64,000 nucleotides of DNA from Marinomonas algicola (GCF_014805825.1 NZ_CP061941.1:1-64000); one strand, 5' to 3'; shown: positions 7,898 to 17,427, counted from the first letter of the stretch. Notes: generated by a model not told the origin, from the letters alone. Program-made: numbers and translations.

Positions 7898-9865
7898 CTA
7901 GACAGTGTTCCTATTTTTTAATAACAGTACGATAAAATAACTGCCTCCAATAATCGCAACAACAGTGCCTGCGGCCAATTGATTGGGATAGATGATAACT
8001 TGCCCTAGCCAGTCAGAAAATTGCAATAAGGTCGCGCCAAGCAACATAGACAAGAACAGCTGAGAAGTGACCTTTTGTGCGCCTAATAAACTCGCCAAAT
8101 GAGGCGCGACAATACTAACAAAGGCTATAGGCCCAACCAAAGCTGTGATGAGCGCGCATAATCCAGCACTAATGATGAGCAAAAGAATAAAGCTTTTTTG
8201 CACAGATACGCCTCTAGCCGATGCGGTAATACGACTGATGGAAAGCAGAGTTAACCAACGCTGTAAGCCAAAAGCGATCAAGATAAAGACGCTGACTCCG
8301 ATCATTAATATAATAGCCTGACTTTGGGTCACTCGATAAGTTGAGCCGGATAACCAACGCAGAATATCATACACATCATCTGTACCTGTCATAAGCACAC
8401 CTTGGATCAGTGTTTCTATTAATGCCGTTAATGCCACCCCAGTTAAAATCAACGCGGCCGGTGCAAATTGGAAACGCTTTCCTAAAATGAGTAATACGCC
8501 AAGTGTGCTCATACTGCCGATAAACGCCACCAGAGGACCTAATTCACTGATGCGAATACCGAAGAAGAGACTGACGGTAATTAAGGCTAAAATCGCCCCC
8601 GCTGACAAGCCGAGCAGATCCGGACTGGCTAATGGGTTGTGAATCAGACGTTGCAAAATGACACCTGCAACGGCCATACCGGCTCCAGAAAAGAGACTGG
8701 CGATTAAACGTGGCCACCGAAGCGGCCAGGCAAACTCAGTTGGCCAATGAAATCCATAAAGATGGTTCTCTATATGGGTAAAAATGCCCAGTATGCTAAC
8801 GGTTAATACAGCACAAACCGCCAGTATAATGGTCTTATAGGTGAATATATTTGCACCCTGAAACAGTTTAACAGGCGCGTTTTCGTGCAGGGTTGCGCCA
8901 ACACGTTGACGGATCAAGAAAATTAATAATGGAGCGCCAATTAAAGCGGTTGTTAGCCCTGTTGGTACTATGTCAAACGCCATGGTATTAGCAAATAATG
9001 CTATGCCGTCGGCAGATAGTAAAATACCAGCGCCAAGCAAGGTGGATACCAACAACTCAGACGATGCGGTTCTTGCCCCTAAAAAGCGTGCGGCATTGGG
9101 CGCTACCAAACCAATAAACCCTATGATGCCTACCATTGTTATGGCGGTTGAAAGCAGCCAAAGTCCACTCATAATAAGGATGAAAAACAGCAGAACAACA
9201 TTGAGTCCCCTCGCAGAGGCCGCCGCTTGACCTAAACGCAGCAAGGTTAGTGGTTTGCCCGCAAAAGCAAGAATACCCAGAGCAATAAGACAGTGAGGCC
9301 AAAACCAGTGTACTTTTTCCCAGCCGTTTTGGCTTAAATCCCCTGCTCCCCAGATAAACAGATTACGAGCATATTGATCATTTAATAAAATCAGTGCGGT
9401 GGTGATGGCACCAAAAAGTAAATTGATGGCCATGCCAGAAAGAATTAAAGACAAACCGGTTAAGTTACGCAGGCCTGAGATGAGTAATACAAACCCTAAT
9501 GCGAACGCGGAGCCCAACATGGCGGCGATGGCTTGGTATTCAGTTTGACCTTGAGGCCAAAAAACCGCCAGTAGAATTAAGCCTAGCCAGGCTCCGCTTG
9601 ATGTGCCTAATGTGACAGGTGATAACAATGGGTTACGGGTTAATTGTTGAATAACACTGCCGATACATCCCATAACGGAGCCAACTAATAACGCCATAGC
9701 TAGCCTAGGCAAACGAGAATAAGCCCAATCAATCTCATCAAAGCCGACGGCGTCTTTACCGAAAAGAATCCCTAACTGAGCGGAGAGAGTAAGCGCTGAA
9801 TCAATTTGCAGATACAACAATGCTAGGCTCAAAAACGCACTAATTGAAAGAACAAAAGGCCGCAT
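7898..9865 (-). CDS. fhuB: Ferric hydroxamate ABC transporter permease, fused FecCD pair (FhuB-like)
   Basis: The 655-residue inner-membrane protein consists of two tandem FecCD/BtuC-type permease halves (about 1-320 and 340-655). Each has around ten hydrophobic helices and a cytoplasmic coupling-loop region, seen as SARGLNV in the first half and SARGVSV in the second. Such a fused permease is characteristic of FhuB, which passes ferric siderophores through the inner membrane. It is the last gene of a five-gene uptake operon, 3 bp after the binding-protein gene. Confidence 0.93.
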   Translation of the reverse strand: MRPFVLSISAFLSLALLYLQIDSALTLSAQLGILFGKDAVGFDEIDWAYSRLPRLAMALLVGSVMGCIGSVIQQLTRNPLLSPVTLGTSSGAWLGLILLAVFWPQGQTEYQAIAAMLGSAFALGFVLLISGLRNLTGLSLILSGMAINLLFGAITTALILLNDQYARNLFIWGAGDLSQNGWEKVHWFWPHCLIALGILAFAGKPLTLLRLGQAAASARGLNVVLLFFILIMSGLWLLSTAITMVGIIGFIGLVAPNAARFLGARTASSELLVSTLLGAGILLSADGIALFANTMAFDIVPTGLTTALIGAPLLIFLIRQRVGATLHENAPVKLFQGANIFTYKTIILAVCAVLTVSILGIFTHIENHLYGFHWPTEFAWPLRWPRLIASLFSGAGMAVAGVILQRLIHNPLASPDLLGLSAGAILALITVSLFFGIRISELGPLVAFIGSMSTLGVLLILGKRFQFAPAALILTGVALTALIETLIQGVLMTGTDDVYDILRWLSGSTYRVTQSQAIILMIGVSVFILIAFGLQRWLTLLSISRITASARGVSVQKSFILLLIISAGLCALITALVGPIAFVSIVAPHLASLLGAQKVTSQLFLSMLLGATLLQFSDWLGQVIIYPNQLAAGTVVAIIGGSYFIVLLLKNRNTV

Positions 9866-9868
9866 TTT

Positions 9869-10798
9869 TTAGGGTGCCACCGTCAATAGTGCCGCCGTGA
9901 GTGCTTCGGCCAAATATTTTAATGACATAGCGCCGCCATAAGTCCATGTTGATTCAACCGAGGCGGTTTGTTTGTTTATCACAAAAGGCATGGCTTGCCA
10001 TAGTCGAGACGCCTGTAGCTTCTGTTCTTGATAAAACGGTTTAAAGTACAAGACGATGCCATTTTCGACTGCTTTAAGTTTTTTTAATCGCTGTTGATGA
10101 ATGCCCCATTGGCTGGTTGGTAAAGACAGTGCGGATTTTATGCCTAAAAGGTCCAGTGCGTATTGAGGCATGGAGTTGTGGCCATACACATAGGCTGAGG
10201 TGGTACTGGCAAAACGAATGCTGGTAACGGGTGGAACTCCATTTGGAAACGCTGAATTGAGTTGTGCTTTGAGCGCCATTAATACTCGGTCTCTTTCGGC
10301 CAGTTTTTTGTTAGCCATGTCGGTTTTATTGAGTAATTTGGCAATGGTTAGAAACGTCCAATCAGCTTGCTTAGCGTTATTATGGTCGGCGCGATAGGTA
10401 TCAAAAAAAACGACAGGGGCGATACGTTCTAAACGTGGTCGCAGGGATTTTAAGGTATCTGAGATCAATATGACATCGGGCTTGAGTTGAGCGAGCAACT
10501 CAATGTTTGGTTCGGCTCTATTGCCTATTTCCATGGTACTGCTTGGCATTGCCGGCTTGGCGACCCATTCTTGATAGGCTTTGATTTCTGGCACAACAAG
10601 CGGTGTAACGCCTAGCTCGATTACGTCTTCAGCTAATTCCCAACTCAAAGTGGCTACGCGTGTTGGTGTTTCATTAAAGGTGATTTCTCTTTGGCTGTCC
10701 TTGATGGTGATATCGGCTTGAACGGCGCAAGGAAAAAGTAACGCCGCCGCTAGGAGAAGCCATAATGAAAACGTTTTTTTGTAAGTAAGTATTAACAT
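9869..10798 (-). CDS. fhuD: Periplasmic ferric siderophore-binding protein (FhuD-like)
   Basis: This 309-residue solute-binding protein of the BtuF/FhuD class delivers the iron-siderophore to the FhuBC-type permease. Residues 1-28 form a signal peptide ending at VQA. The body follows the FhuD pattern: RVATLSWELAEDVIELGVTP, EPNIELLAQLKPDVILIS and a C-terminal WTYGGAMSLKYLAEAL helix. It overlaps the upstream ATPase gene by 7 bp and abuts the permease gene. Hydroxamate specificity is inferred from similarity to FhuD. Confidence 0.92.
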   Translation of the reverse strand: MLILTYKKTFSLWLLLAAALLFPCAVQADITIKDSQREITFNETPTRVATLSWELAEDVIELGVTPLVVPEIKAYQEWVAKPAMPSSTMEIGNRAEPNIELLAQLKPDVILISDTLKSLRPRLERIAPVVFFDTYRADHNNAKQADWTFLTIAKLLNKTDMANKKLAERDRVLMALKAQLNSAFPNGVPPVTSIRFASTTSAYVYGHNSMPQYALDLLGIKSALSLPTSQWGIHQQRLKKLKAVENGIVLYFKPFYQEQKLQASRLWQAMPFVINKQTASVESTWTYGGAMSLKYLAEALTAALLTVAP

Positions 10799-11559
10799 AC
10801 AAGAGCTACCTTTGATTCGTTATTGGGATGATCAATCAGTTCCATGGGAATGTTATAAAGAGATTCGAGTTGCCTTTTATCCATAAATTCAGCAGCGGAA
10901 CCTTGAAAAAAACAGTGGCCTTGATGAATAGCCAGTATATGGTCCGCGTAACGAGCCGCCAGATTAATATCATGCAAGATCACGATAATGCCTTGGCCTG
11001 TTTCTTGATTGAGCTTTTTTAAGAGAGATAAGAGTTCGTATTGATGCGCGATATCAAGAGCCGATGTGGGTTCATCTAATAATAAAACAGGGGATTGTTG
11101 GGCAAGCAGCATCGCAATCCAAGCTCTTTGTTTTTCACCTCCAGACGCTTGATTCACGGGTTGATCGGCATAATGGGATAAGTTCACTTGTCGAAGCGAT
11201 TGTTGCACTATGTCATGGTCTTTTTGTTGCCATTGACCCCACGTCCCATGCCAAGGAAATCGTCCTAATTCCACAAGTTCTTTTATGGTTAAACCGGCCA
11301 CTTCTGGTAAGGCTTGTGGCAAAAACGCGATCTCTTGAGCGAGCTTTCGTTGAGAAAAGAGTCGTAGCGCCTTTTTATTAAAGTGAATATGGCCTCGACT
11401 TGGCGTAAGTTGTCTCGCGAGACACTGCATAAGTGTGGTTTTTCCTGAACCATTTTGACCTAAAATGACCGTCACTTTATCTGAAGGTAAGGTTAAATCA
11501 GGAATATCAAGAATGCGCTTTTGATTACGCTCAATGATAAGTTGGGATAATTCAAACAT
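10792..11559 (-). CDS. fhuC: Siderophore ABC transporter ATP-binding protein (FhuC-like)
   Basis: This 255-residue ABC ATPase powers the adjacent permease. Walker A is GQNGSGKTT, the signature is ASGGEKQR, Walker B is VLLLDEPTSALD and the switch histidine lies in VILHDINLAA. These are typical of the FepC/FhuC group. It sits 7 bp after the FhuF-like gene and overlaps the binding-protein gene, so the genes are tightly coupled. Confidence 0.94.
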   Translation of the reverse strand: MFELSQLIIERNQKRILDIPDLTLPSDKVTVILGQNGSGKTTLMQCLARQLTPSRGHIHFNKKALRLFSQRKLAQEIAFLPQALPEVAGLTIKELVELGRFPWHGTWGQWQQKDHDIVQQSLRQVNLSHYADQPVNQASGGEKQRAWIAMLLAQQSPVLLLDEPTSALDIAHQYELLSLLKKLNQETGQGIIVILHDINLAARYADHILAIHQGHCFFQGSAAEFMDKRQLESLYNIPMELIDHPNNESKVALVC

Positions 11560-11566
11560 GCGATTT

Positions 11567-12277
11567 TTAACTCAGTTTTTTGTGTTTTGGGCAGTTGCTA
11601 CAAAATGCTTTGTTTGCACAGCGAAACGCCAAACAACAGGTTTTTCTGATGAAAACGAGTTGATCGCCCTGCTGTTCTATTTTGGTGATTGGGTCATGAG
11701 GCAAAAGCAGAGAATCAGCCCACAGAAGATAATCGTGTTTAATGCTTTGCACATCGTAGCGGGTAAGTGATCGGGTTGCTGTAGACAAGTAAGCCATGAC
11801 TAAGTCAGCAAGTAGCGCTTTATAAAGGCGTGTTTTGCCTTTGAACTCGAGGCTGTGTTCAGGTAAGAAGCCATCAAATACTGTCGCTAGCTGAGAGGCG
11901 GCCGACTGAATCCGAGATTCGCGGTTACTTGTCAACCATGTCCCATCCTTTAAAGCGTAGCCAGCAATATAATTATGTTGTTGATATTGTCGGATGGTGG
12001 TTAAGGTATCAGGCACCATTTGCAAATGATAAACACACATCATGGCTAAGGAAATTGGCTGCCACCAACTCAATTCCCAAGCACGCACTCGCCAATAAGG
12101 CGAGCCGGCTTCAGGGTGCGTTTCCTGTAAGCTTTGATGTAATTTACTGAGTACGGTGCCTGAGGCATGGCAAGCAAGGAACTCTTCTAAAGCGTCTCCT
12201 TCTCGCCATTCTTTGCCTTTTAACGGTGCCGAAAATGCGTGTGCAAGCTGAAATAATTGCTCAAGGGGTTTTGTCAT
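11567..12277 (-). CDS. fhuF: FhuF-like siderophore-iron reductase
   Basis: The 236-residue cytosolic protein ends with the FhuF [2Fe-2S] ligand pattern C-C-x10-C-x2-C (starting CCLAFRC and ending CSNC), which is diagnostic for this reductase family. FhuF removes iron from imported ferric hydroxamates by reducing it. The N-terminal two thirds are variable, as usual for the family. It lies between the TonB receptor and the ATPase gene in the operon, so release of iron is encoded together with uptake. Confidence 0.9.
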   Translation of the reverse strand: MTKPLEQLFQLAHAFSAPLKGKEWREGDALEEFLACHASGTVLSKLHQSLQETHPEAGSPYWRVRAWELSWWQPISLAMMCVYHLQMVPDTLTTIRQYQQHNYIAGYALKDGTWLTSNRESRIQSAASQLATVFDGFLPEHSLEFKGKTRLYKALLADLVMAYLSTATRSLTRYDVQSIKHDYLLWADSLLLPHDPITKIEQQGDQLVFIRKTCCLAFRCANKAFCSNCPKHKKLS

Positions 12278-12310
12278 GGTATTGAGTCTTTATTTCCCGT
12301 ACTGTCAAAT

Positions 12311-14440
12311 CTAAAATTCATAGCGAGCACTTACTTCAAAAGAGCGATCGTCGCCAAACCAGCAATTGTTTGCATCATAACAACTGTAATAGGTCTCATT
12401 AAACGCATTAGAAACGGACAGTTGTATATTTGCACCTTGTAAGTCTGGAGAGAAACTGGCTAAGTCGTAACCTATGGACAAGTCAACCAGTGTTACAGCG
12501 GGTACTTTATCGGTATTTTTGCTGTCTAATTCCATCTCTCCAATATAACGAACACCCGCTCCTAAGGTGGCTCCAGCAAAGGACCCCGACTGAGGTTCGT
12601 AGCTTAACCAAGAAGAAAGTTGTTGGTCTGGAGTCCAAATGGGCGTATTGCCTTGAATACCGTTGTTATCTTTAGTGACTTCAACATCCTGTATTGTATA
12701 GGCGGCTAGAAAACTCATTTCATCTGTAATGCGTTGTTGTATGTCTAGCTCAATGCCTTGAGAGCGCACTTTACCTACTTGAACTAAATCGTAAGGACTG
12801 CCTTCGGGATCGCGAGTTAATACATTCTGTTTATTAATTTGATAGGCCGTTAGGCTTGCTACAGTATTAGCGGCGTCATATTTGATACCTGCCTCCCACT
12901 GATCGGCGGTAGAGGTATCATAGGTTTGACCATTTCGACCACGCCCTGGAACGGGTTCAAAGCTCTGTGCATAACTAATAAAAGGAGAGACGCCATTGTC
13001 TAGTTCATACAGTGCTCCTATGCGTCCTGTAAGCTGACTTTGGTCTACCTTTGTGTCGGTTTCTGCACCATATTTTTTGCCTTTTTCGGTCGACTTATAA
13101 TGGTCGTACCGTCCGCCAGCAATCAAGACCAATTGGTCTAAACGAATTTGATCTTGCACATAAAGGCCAACCTGTTCTTTCTCTATGGTGAAATCACTGC
13201 TGTAAAAAGGGTTGTAACTGAGGTCAGAACGAATCACTTGATGGTGGTTTGGGTTAAACAGATCCAATGTTGGTGCCACACCATCTTCATAAAGAATGTC
13301 AGAGGTCAGTTGTAAGTAATCGAGTCCAACTAAAAGGCTGTGTTCCGTTTTCCCTACTTCAAATAAGGCTGAAAATTGGTTATCAATGGTAATACCCGTT
13401 GATTTCTCATCGGTAAGATAAGCGCGACGAGACAGCGTACGCTCGTCTTCAGCAAGACTGGTCGAGTACGTATTCTCTTGGTACGCGGTGGCGTCCATTC
13501 CTCTTACGTTTTGTAAAAAGTGCCAGGTGTCATTGATTGTATGATCCAGTTTATAGCCAAAAAGTAACACATCACGATCATAGGTCTCCCAATTACTGTC
13601 TCCAGCATAAGCGGTTGCGTCTAATGTGCCATTGATATTATTGAACAAAGTGCCTTTTGATGGCAGTGGCGAGTATACGCCAGCGGACGGATCTTGTTGA
13701 TAATATAAGTTTAGGTTTAGTTGAGTACGGTCACTGATTTTCCAGTCGAGTGATGGCGCAATCATGACTCTTTCTTCTTCTGATGTTGTGGCTTGACCCT
13801 CTTTTTGTCGAATTAAGCCAATGACTCTATAATTCATTGTCTCGTTTAAAGGGCCGGTGCTGTCTATTTGGATTTCACGTTTATTGTTACTGCCAAGAGT
13901 GGCCTCAAGCTGGTTTTTCTGGAAAGGCTGTGGCGACTTACCGATTAGGTTGACCATCCCTCCTGGAGGCATAGAACCATAGAGAGTGGATGTAGGGCCT
14001 TTAAATACTTCTACTTGCTCAATAGCGGCTGTGTCTATCTGAGGTTGTAAGTTCCAGTCGTTATACAATAGCTGTAAACCATCGTAATAGTTTTGCTGAT
14101 TATTGAAACCGCGAATGTTAAAGAAGTCGTTTCGAGTGATGGCTCCTCCTCTAAGCTCTGTATTGACTCCTGATGTGTAGCGTACTGCTTCAGAAAGGCT
14201 TTGAGTGCCTCGTTGTTCAAGGCTCTCTTTGGAAGTAATGGAAATACCTTGTGGGGTTTCATGCGGTTCTAATAATGTTTTCGTTGCTGTATTGCGATAA
14301 GTCTGACCCTTTACGGTTAACGCTTCAAGTAACTCCCCACTGACTTTCGTTTCTTGAGCGTGGGAAACAATGGAATACGAAGACGTGAGCGCGATCATGC
14401 AAGCCAGTAAAGAAGGTTTCAGTTGAATAAAAGAATTCAT
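12311..14440 (-). CDS. TonB-dependent outer-membrane siderophore receptor (FhuA/FcuA class)
   Basis: The 709-residue product has a signal peptide (1-28, ending SHA), a TonB-box-like ALTVKG segment near residue 40, a plug domain with the GFNNQQNYYDGL and PGGMVNL stretches, and a beta-barrel ending in the canonical terminal phenylalanine. The two C-terminal cysteines in SCYDANNCWFGDDRSFE resemble those of ferric-hydroxamate receptors of the FhuA group. ATG is preceded by GGAG at 6 bp spacing. It is first in the uptake operon, behind a Fur box. The exact siderophore cannot be read from sequence. Confidence 0.93.
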   Translation of the reverse strand: MNSFIQLKPSLLACMIALTSSYSIVSHAQETKVSGELLEALTVKGQTYRNTATKTLLEPHETPQGISITSKESLEQRGTQSLSEAVRYTSGVNTELRGGAITRNDFFNIRGFNNQQNYYDGLQLLYNDWNLQPQIDTAAIEQVEVFKGPTSTLYGSMPPGGMVNLIGKSPQPFQKNQLEATLGSNNKREIQIDSTGPLNETMNYRVIGLIRQKEGQATTSEEERVMIAPSLDWKISDRTQLNLNLYYQQDPSAGVYSPLPSKGTLFNNINGTLDATAYAGDSNWETYDRDVLLFGYKLDHTINDTWHFLQNVRGMDATAYQENTYSTSLAEDERTLSRRAYLTDEKSTGITIDNQFSALFEVGKTEHSLLVGLDYLQLTSDILYEDGVAPTLDLFNPNHHQVIRSDLSYNPFYSSDFTIEKEQVGLYVQDQIRLDQLVLIAGGRYDHYKSTEKGKKYGAETDTKVDQSQLTGRIGALYELDNGVSPFISYAQSFEPVPGRGRNGQTYDTSTADQWEAGIKYDAANTVASLTAYQINKQNVLTRDPEGSPYDLVQVGKVRSQGIELDIQQRITDEMSFLAAYTIQDVEVTKDNNGIQGNTPIWTPDQQLSSWLSYEPQSGSFAGATLGAGVRYIGEMELDSKNTDKVPAVTLVDLSIGYDLASFSPDLQGANIQLSVSNAFNETYYSCYDANNCWFGDDRSFEVSARYEF

Positions 14441-14469
14441 TTGATCTCCAAGAAGAAAAAAACTTAATT

Positions 14470-14488
14470 GATAATGAATATCATTATA
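14470..14488 (-). promoter_or_regulatory. Fur box of the siderophore uptake operon
   Basis: GATAATGAATATCATTATA matches the 19-bp Fur consensus at 16 of 19 positions. Its core ATAATGA-ATA-TCATTAT is a perfect inverted repeat. It lies about 30 bp upstream of the TonB receptor start, where Fur with iron would block the promoter. Iron-starvation induction of the whole operon is therefore expected. Confidence 0.85.
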
Positions 14489-14544
14489 GTTGCTATCTAG
14501 GAAGAATACTTAACCGTTTGGGGCATAATTAAGATAAAAGTGGT

Positions 14545-15486
14545 CTAAGCAAACTCATTTATTGAGTAGCGTGGCCGAATGGGCAACCAATATTCCATGT
14601 AACTGTTGGGATTACCGGGTGAATAATTGGCCTCATATTTTTCTAATTCAAAACCTGAGATACCGTCATAATCTGATTCTGGTAGCCAGTCGAAAATAAA
14701 CCAGGTAAGTGCTTCTTTTATCGCTTGAGCGTTACCATGAATTGGGATAACGGCATATTCTTGAGCCGGAATTTGAAGTATTTTTTCGAAAGGTAATGGA
14801 CTTTGATTCTCTGATTGATAACCAGCCCAATACAAAATTTGTTGCGGATACGCCTTATTGTCATGAGTATCAATGACCCCAACGGCTTTGTCTCCTTTAT
14901 GGAATGCAGGATGGGCTTTTTGGTAATGCTTGTATTGAGTTTCAAGCTCTTGCCATATTTGTGGTACACAAATCTGAAAGTCTGGCTTTGATGAAAACAA
15001 TCCATGCACCCAAGAATGTCGTCCAAAAAGGGTAAAAGCGTCATGGCTTTCTATTCTAATTTGCATGAATGCTTTTGAAGGTGTCCAAGGCGACTGTATT
15101 ATCGGTGGATGTTGTAATGGGGTTCTTAGCCCATGACGAGTCCCTCTTTGCCTATATTCTCTAGGTGAGCAATCGAAAAGTTGCTTAAAGGCTCGGCTAA
15201 AACTCACATCTGATTCAAAACCACAGTCGATGGCAATATCAAGATGTTTGGCATTGGAAGACAGTAATTGTTCGGCGGCTTGACTTAACCGCAGTTCACG
15301 AATGTATTGCGCAACGGTTAAGCCGGTAACCTCTAAAAATACGCGTTGTAGTTGCCAGCGGGACCAACAACTTTGCTCCGCCAATTCGATAACACTGATT
15401 GGTTGATTCAGATGCGTATGAATGAAATCAAGGATCTTTTCTATACGTGTGAATCGTGTAATTGGAACCATAAAATCGCAATACAT
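14545..15486 (-). CDS. AraC-family regulator with C-terminal GyrI-like effector domain
   Basis: The 313-residue protein has its AraC double helix-turn-helix at the N-terminus (about 13-110, with IEKILDFIHTHLNQPISVIE and DIAIDCGFESDVSFSRAFKQ) and a GyrI-like small-molecule-binding domain behind it. This is the Rob-type arrangement, not the classical C-terminal HTH. An ATG five codons downstream (15471) is an equally plausible start; neither has a clear ribosome binding site. A Fur box precedes it, and it sits beside the TonB receptor, so it is probably an iron-responsive local activator of siderophore uptake. Its ligand is unknown. Confidence 0.87.
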   Translation of the reverse strand: MYCDFMVPITRFTRIEKILDFIHTHLNQPISVIELAEQSCWSRWQLQRVFLEVTGLTVAQYIRELRLSQAAEQLLSSNAKHLDIAIDCGFESDVSFSRAFKQLFDCSPREYRQRGTRHGLRTPLQHPPIIQSPWTPSKAFMQIRIESHDAFTLFGRHSWVHGLFSSKPDFQICVPQIWQELETQYKHYQKAHPAFHKGDKAVGVIDTHDNKAYPQQILYWAGYQSENQSPLPFEKILQIPAQEYAVIPIHGNAQAIKEALTWFIFDWLPESDYDGISGFELEKYEANYSPGNPNSYMEYWLPIRPRYSINEFA

Positions 15487-15491
15487 TAAAT

Positions 15492-15510
15492 AATAATGGT
15501 TATCATTTTA
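15492..15510 (-). promoter_or_regulatory. Fur box upstream of the AraC-type regulator
   Basis: AATAATGGTTATCATTTTA matches the Fur consensus at 14 of 19 positions, including intact ATAATG and TTATCATT blocks. It lies only 5 bp from the annotated ATG, or 20 bp from the alternative start. The regulator itself therefore appears iron-repressed. Confidence 0.65.
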
Positions 15511-15581
15511 TAAGAAACGCATTAAATACTCATTATTTTATTCAAACTTTCTAACCTTTACTAAACTGTAAAATAGATTAA

Positions 15582-15594
15582 GTCTTATTAAGAC
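15582..15594. promoter_or_regulatory. Perfect inverted repeat upstream of the MFS gene
   Basis: GTCTTA-T-TAAGAC is a perfect 6-bp dyad around one base, 122 bp before the MFS start. It could be an operator for an unidentified regulator. Nothing else supports this. Confidence 0.3.
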
Positions 15595-15715
15595 GAAAAT
15601 TTGGTGCTCTCCTACTGTTTTTTACTGTGTCTACATGCTCTACTTCCGATGAAACATATCTCTGTTTAGCCTTCTTCAAAAAGGCTGAGTAACGTAATTG
15701 AATGAGGTTTTTTAA

Positions 15716-16849
15716 ATGAGAGAAATGCCACGCACGGCGACATATTGCTCCATGTTTATTGCCGCCGGTTTGATCACCGGAGTGCTTGGCCCGAGCTTAA
15801 TTTATTTATCGAATTTAGTGTCTGCCAGTGTCACAGAAATTTCAACCCTCTTCGTTGCCCGCTCTGTGGGAAATATGTTCGGCGCTATTATAGCCGGTCG
15901 CGTCTACGACAAAATTAAAGAGGCGCATCATTATATGATGGTTATGGTGCTTCTTGCTGGTATTTGCATTGCGATTACCCCTTTCTCATCAAGTCTCTGG
16001 ATGCTTATCGTGATCTTTGCCGTGATGGGCTTCACTGAAATTTCGGTGAATACGGGTGGTAATTTAATGATTTTGTGGCTGCATAAGGATAAAGCCGGCT
16101 CCGCTATTTCATTACTTCATCTATGTTATAGCTTAGGCAATATGGTGGCCCCTTTAATTCTTATTTTAGGAGGCGCTTTAGGAAGTGATTACAGCGTAGG
16201 TTACTGGATGATTTTCCTTTACTCATTGATTTTTCCTTTCTTATTATGGAAACAATCAAGCCCTAAGTTTGAGTCGATGAATAAGCAAGAGGGACCTCAA
16301 GTAGTTAATAAAACCTTTTTCATTTGTTTTATGGTCACCGTTTTTCTTTACGTCAGCCTTGAGATTACCATTGCAGGTTGGATAAGTACCTATGCTGTTT
16401 TGCGGGGAGTGGATCAAACTCAAGCGGCTATTTTGGTGACTTGGTTTTATGTGGCTCTATCATTTGGTCGGTTTATTTCTGTACCTGCTTTGAGATGGGT
16501 GTCATTGGTCCATTCACTGTTTGCGTTACTGTCTTTTTCCATTATTGGCACATTGGCATTATTGTTTACAACCCTTCCTATGATGGCTGTAGTGCTCATT
16601 CTTGGGCTTGGTTGCTCGGCTTTTTTCCCAATATTGTTTTCATTTGTTAATGGTATTATTCCGTTAACAGGTAAGTTAACTGGCTATGTATTTATGGGGT
16701 GTGGTTTAGGTGCCATGATTATTCCGGCGATCACTGGGCCCTCGATAGATTACTTTGGCGCCAATGTGTATCCAATTATTTTATTATTGATGACGCTTTT
16801 ACTCGTGGGAAGCTGGGCGAATTTACTAAGGCTCAGCAAAGTGTCTTAG
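15716..16849 (+). CDS. MFS transporter, sugar-transporter-like (FucP/MFSD4-type)
   Basis: This 377-residue integral membrane protein has about 12 hydrophobic helices. The loop after helix 2 reads GRVYDKIKE, the family loop that follows the second helix of major facilitator proteins. The helices around VMGFTEISVNTGGNLMILWL and SLLHLCYSLGNMVAPLI resemble the FucP and sodium-glucose-like (MFSD4) groups more than drug exporters. GAGG lies about 8 bp before the ATG. It is divergent from the iron regulator. The substrate is not recognisable, and a link to siderophore traffic is only positional. Confidence 0.8.
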   Translation: MREMPRTATYCSMFIAAGLITGVLGPSLIYLSNLVSASVTEISTLFVARSVGNMFGAIIAGRVYDKIKEAHHYMMVMVLLAGICIAITPFSSSLWMLIVIFAVMGFTEISVNTGGNLMILWLHKDKAGSAISLLHLCYSLGNMVAPLILILGGALGSDYSVGYWMIFLYSLIFPFLLWKQSSPKFESMNKQEGPQVVNKTFFICFMVTVFLYVSLEITIAGWISTYAVLRGVDQTQAAILVTWFYVALSFGRFISVPALRWVSLVHSLFALLSFSIIGTLALLFTTLPMMAVVLILGLGCSAFFPILFSFVNGIIPLTGKLTGYVFMGCGLGAMIIPAITGPSIDYFGANVYPIILLLMTLLLVGSWANLLRLSKVS

Positions 16850-16869
16850 AGCCTTAGCGTGTGAGTTAC

Positions 16870-17427
16870 TTACTGATATTTAAATAAGGTGTCTAGGGTA
16901 AAGGCCGCAAGGTCAGTGAAGACATTGAAATGAAAATTCATCTCTTTGTATTGAGTATCGCGGCCTTTTCCAGTTAACACCAGTGCCGCCTGGCAGCCTC
17001 TTGCTATTCCAGCCTCTAAGTCACGTTTTGAGTCACCAACCATAATGGCTGGAACCGAATTAAAATTAACGCCGAGTTCCTTTTCTATAGCGTCGATCAT
17101 ACCAGGTTTTGGCTTACGGCAGTGACAGTCATCGTCGGGTCCATGTGGACAATACTGTATGCCAGCTATTTTACCGCCTTCTGCTTCGATAAGACGGATC
17201 ATTTTTTGATGCATCTGCTCGAGTATTTCGAGTGTGTAATACCCTCTGGCAACACCAGACTGATTGGTGGCAATGTAAACGTGAAATCCCGCTTTGGACA
17301 AGGCGGCAATGGCTTTTATGCTACCTGGTATAGGCTGCCATTCGTCTAACGTTTTTACGTATTGATCTGAGTCGTAATTAATAACGCCGTCTCTATCCAA
17401 AATGATAATCGGTTTTTTGTTAGGCAT
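16870..17427 (-). CDS. gmhB: D-glycero-beta-D-manno-heptose 1,7-bisphosphate 7-phosphatase
   Basis: GmhB dephosphorylates heptose bisphosphate in ADP-heptose synthesis for the LPS inner core. It has the HAD nucleophile motif DRDGVIN, the threonine motif IATNQSGVARG, the zinc-binding loop with CPHGP and CHCRKPKPGM, and the terminal aspartate motif VGDSKRDLEAG. The start at 17427 (MPNKKP) gives 185 residues, the usual length. An in-frame upstream ATG would add 14 unrelated residues. It lies convergent to the MFS gene and divergent from the acyltransferase gene. Confidence 0.94.
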   Translation of the reverse strand: MPNKKPIIILDRDGVINYDSDQYVKTLDEWQPIPGSIKAIAALSKAGFHVYIATNQSGVARGYYTLEILEQMHQKMIRLIEAEGGKIAGIQYCPHGPDDDCHCRKPKPGMIDAIEKELGVNFNSVPAIMVGDSKRDLEAGIARGCQAALVLTGKGRDTQYKEMNFHFNVFTDLAAFTLDTLFKYQ

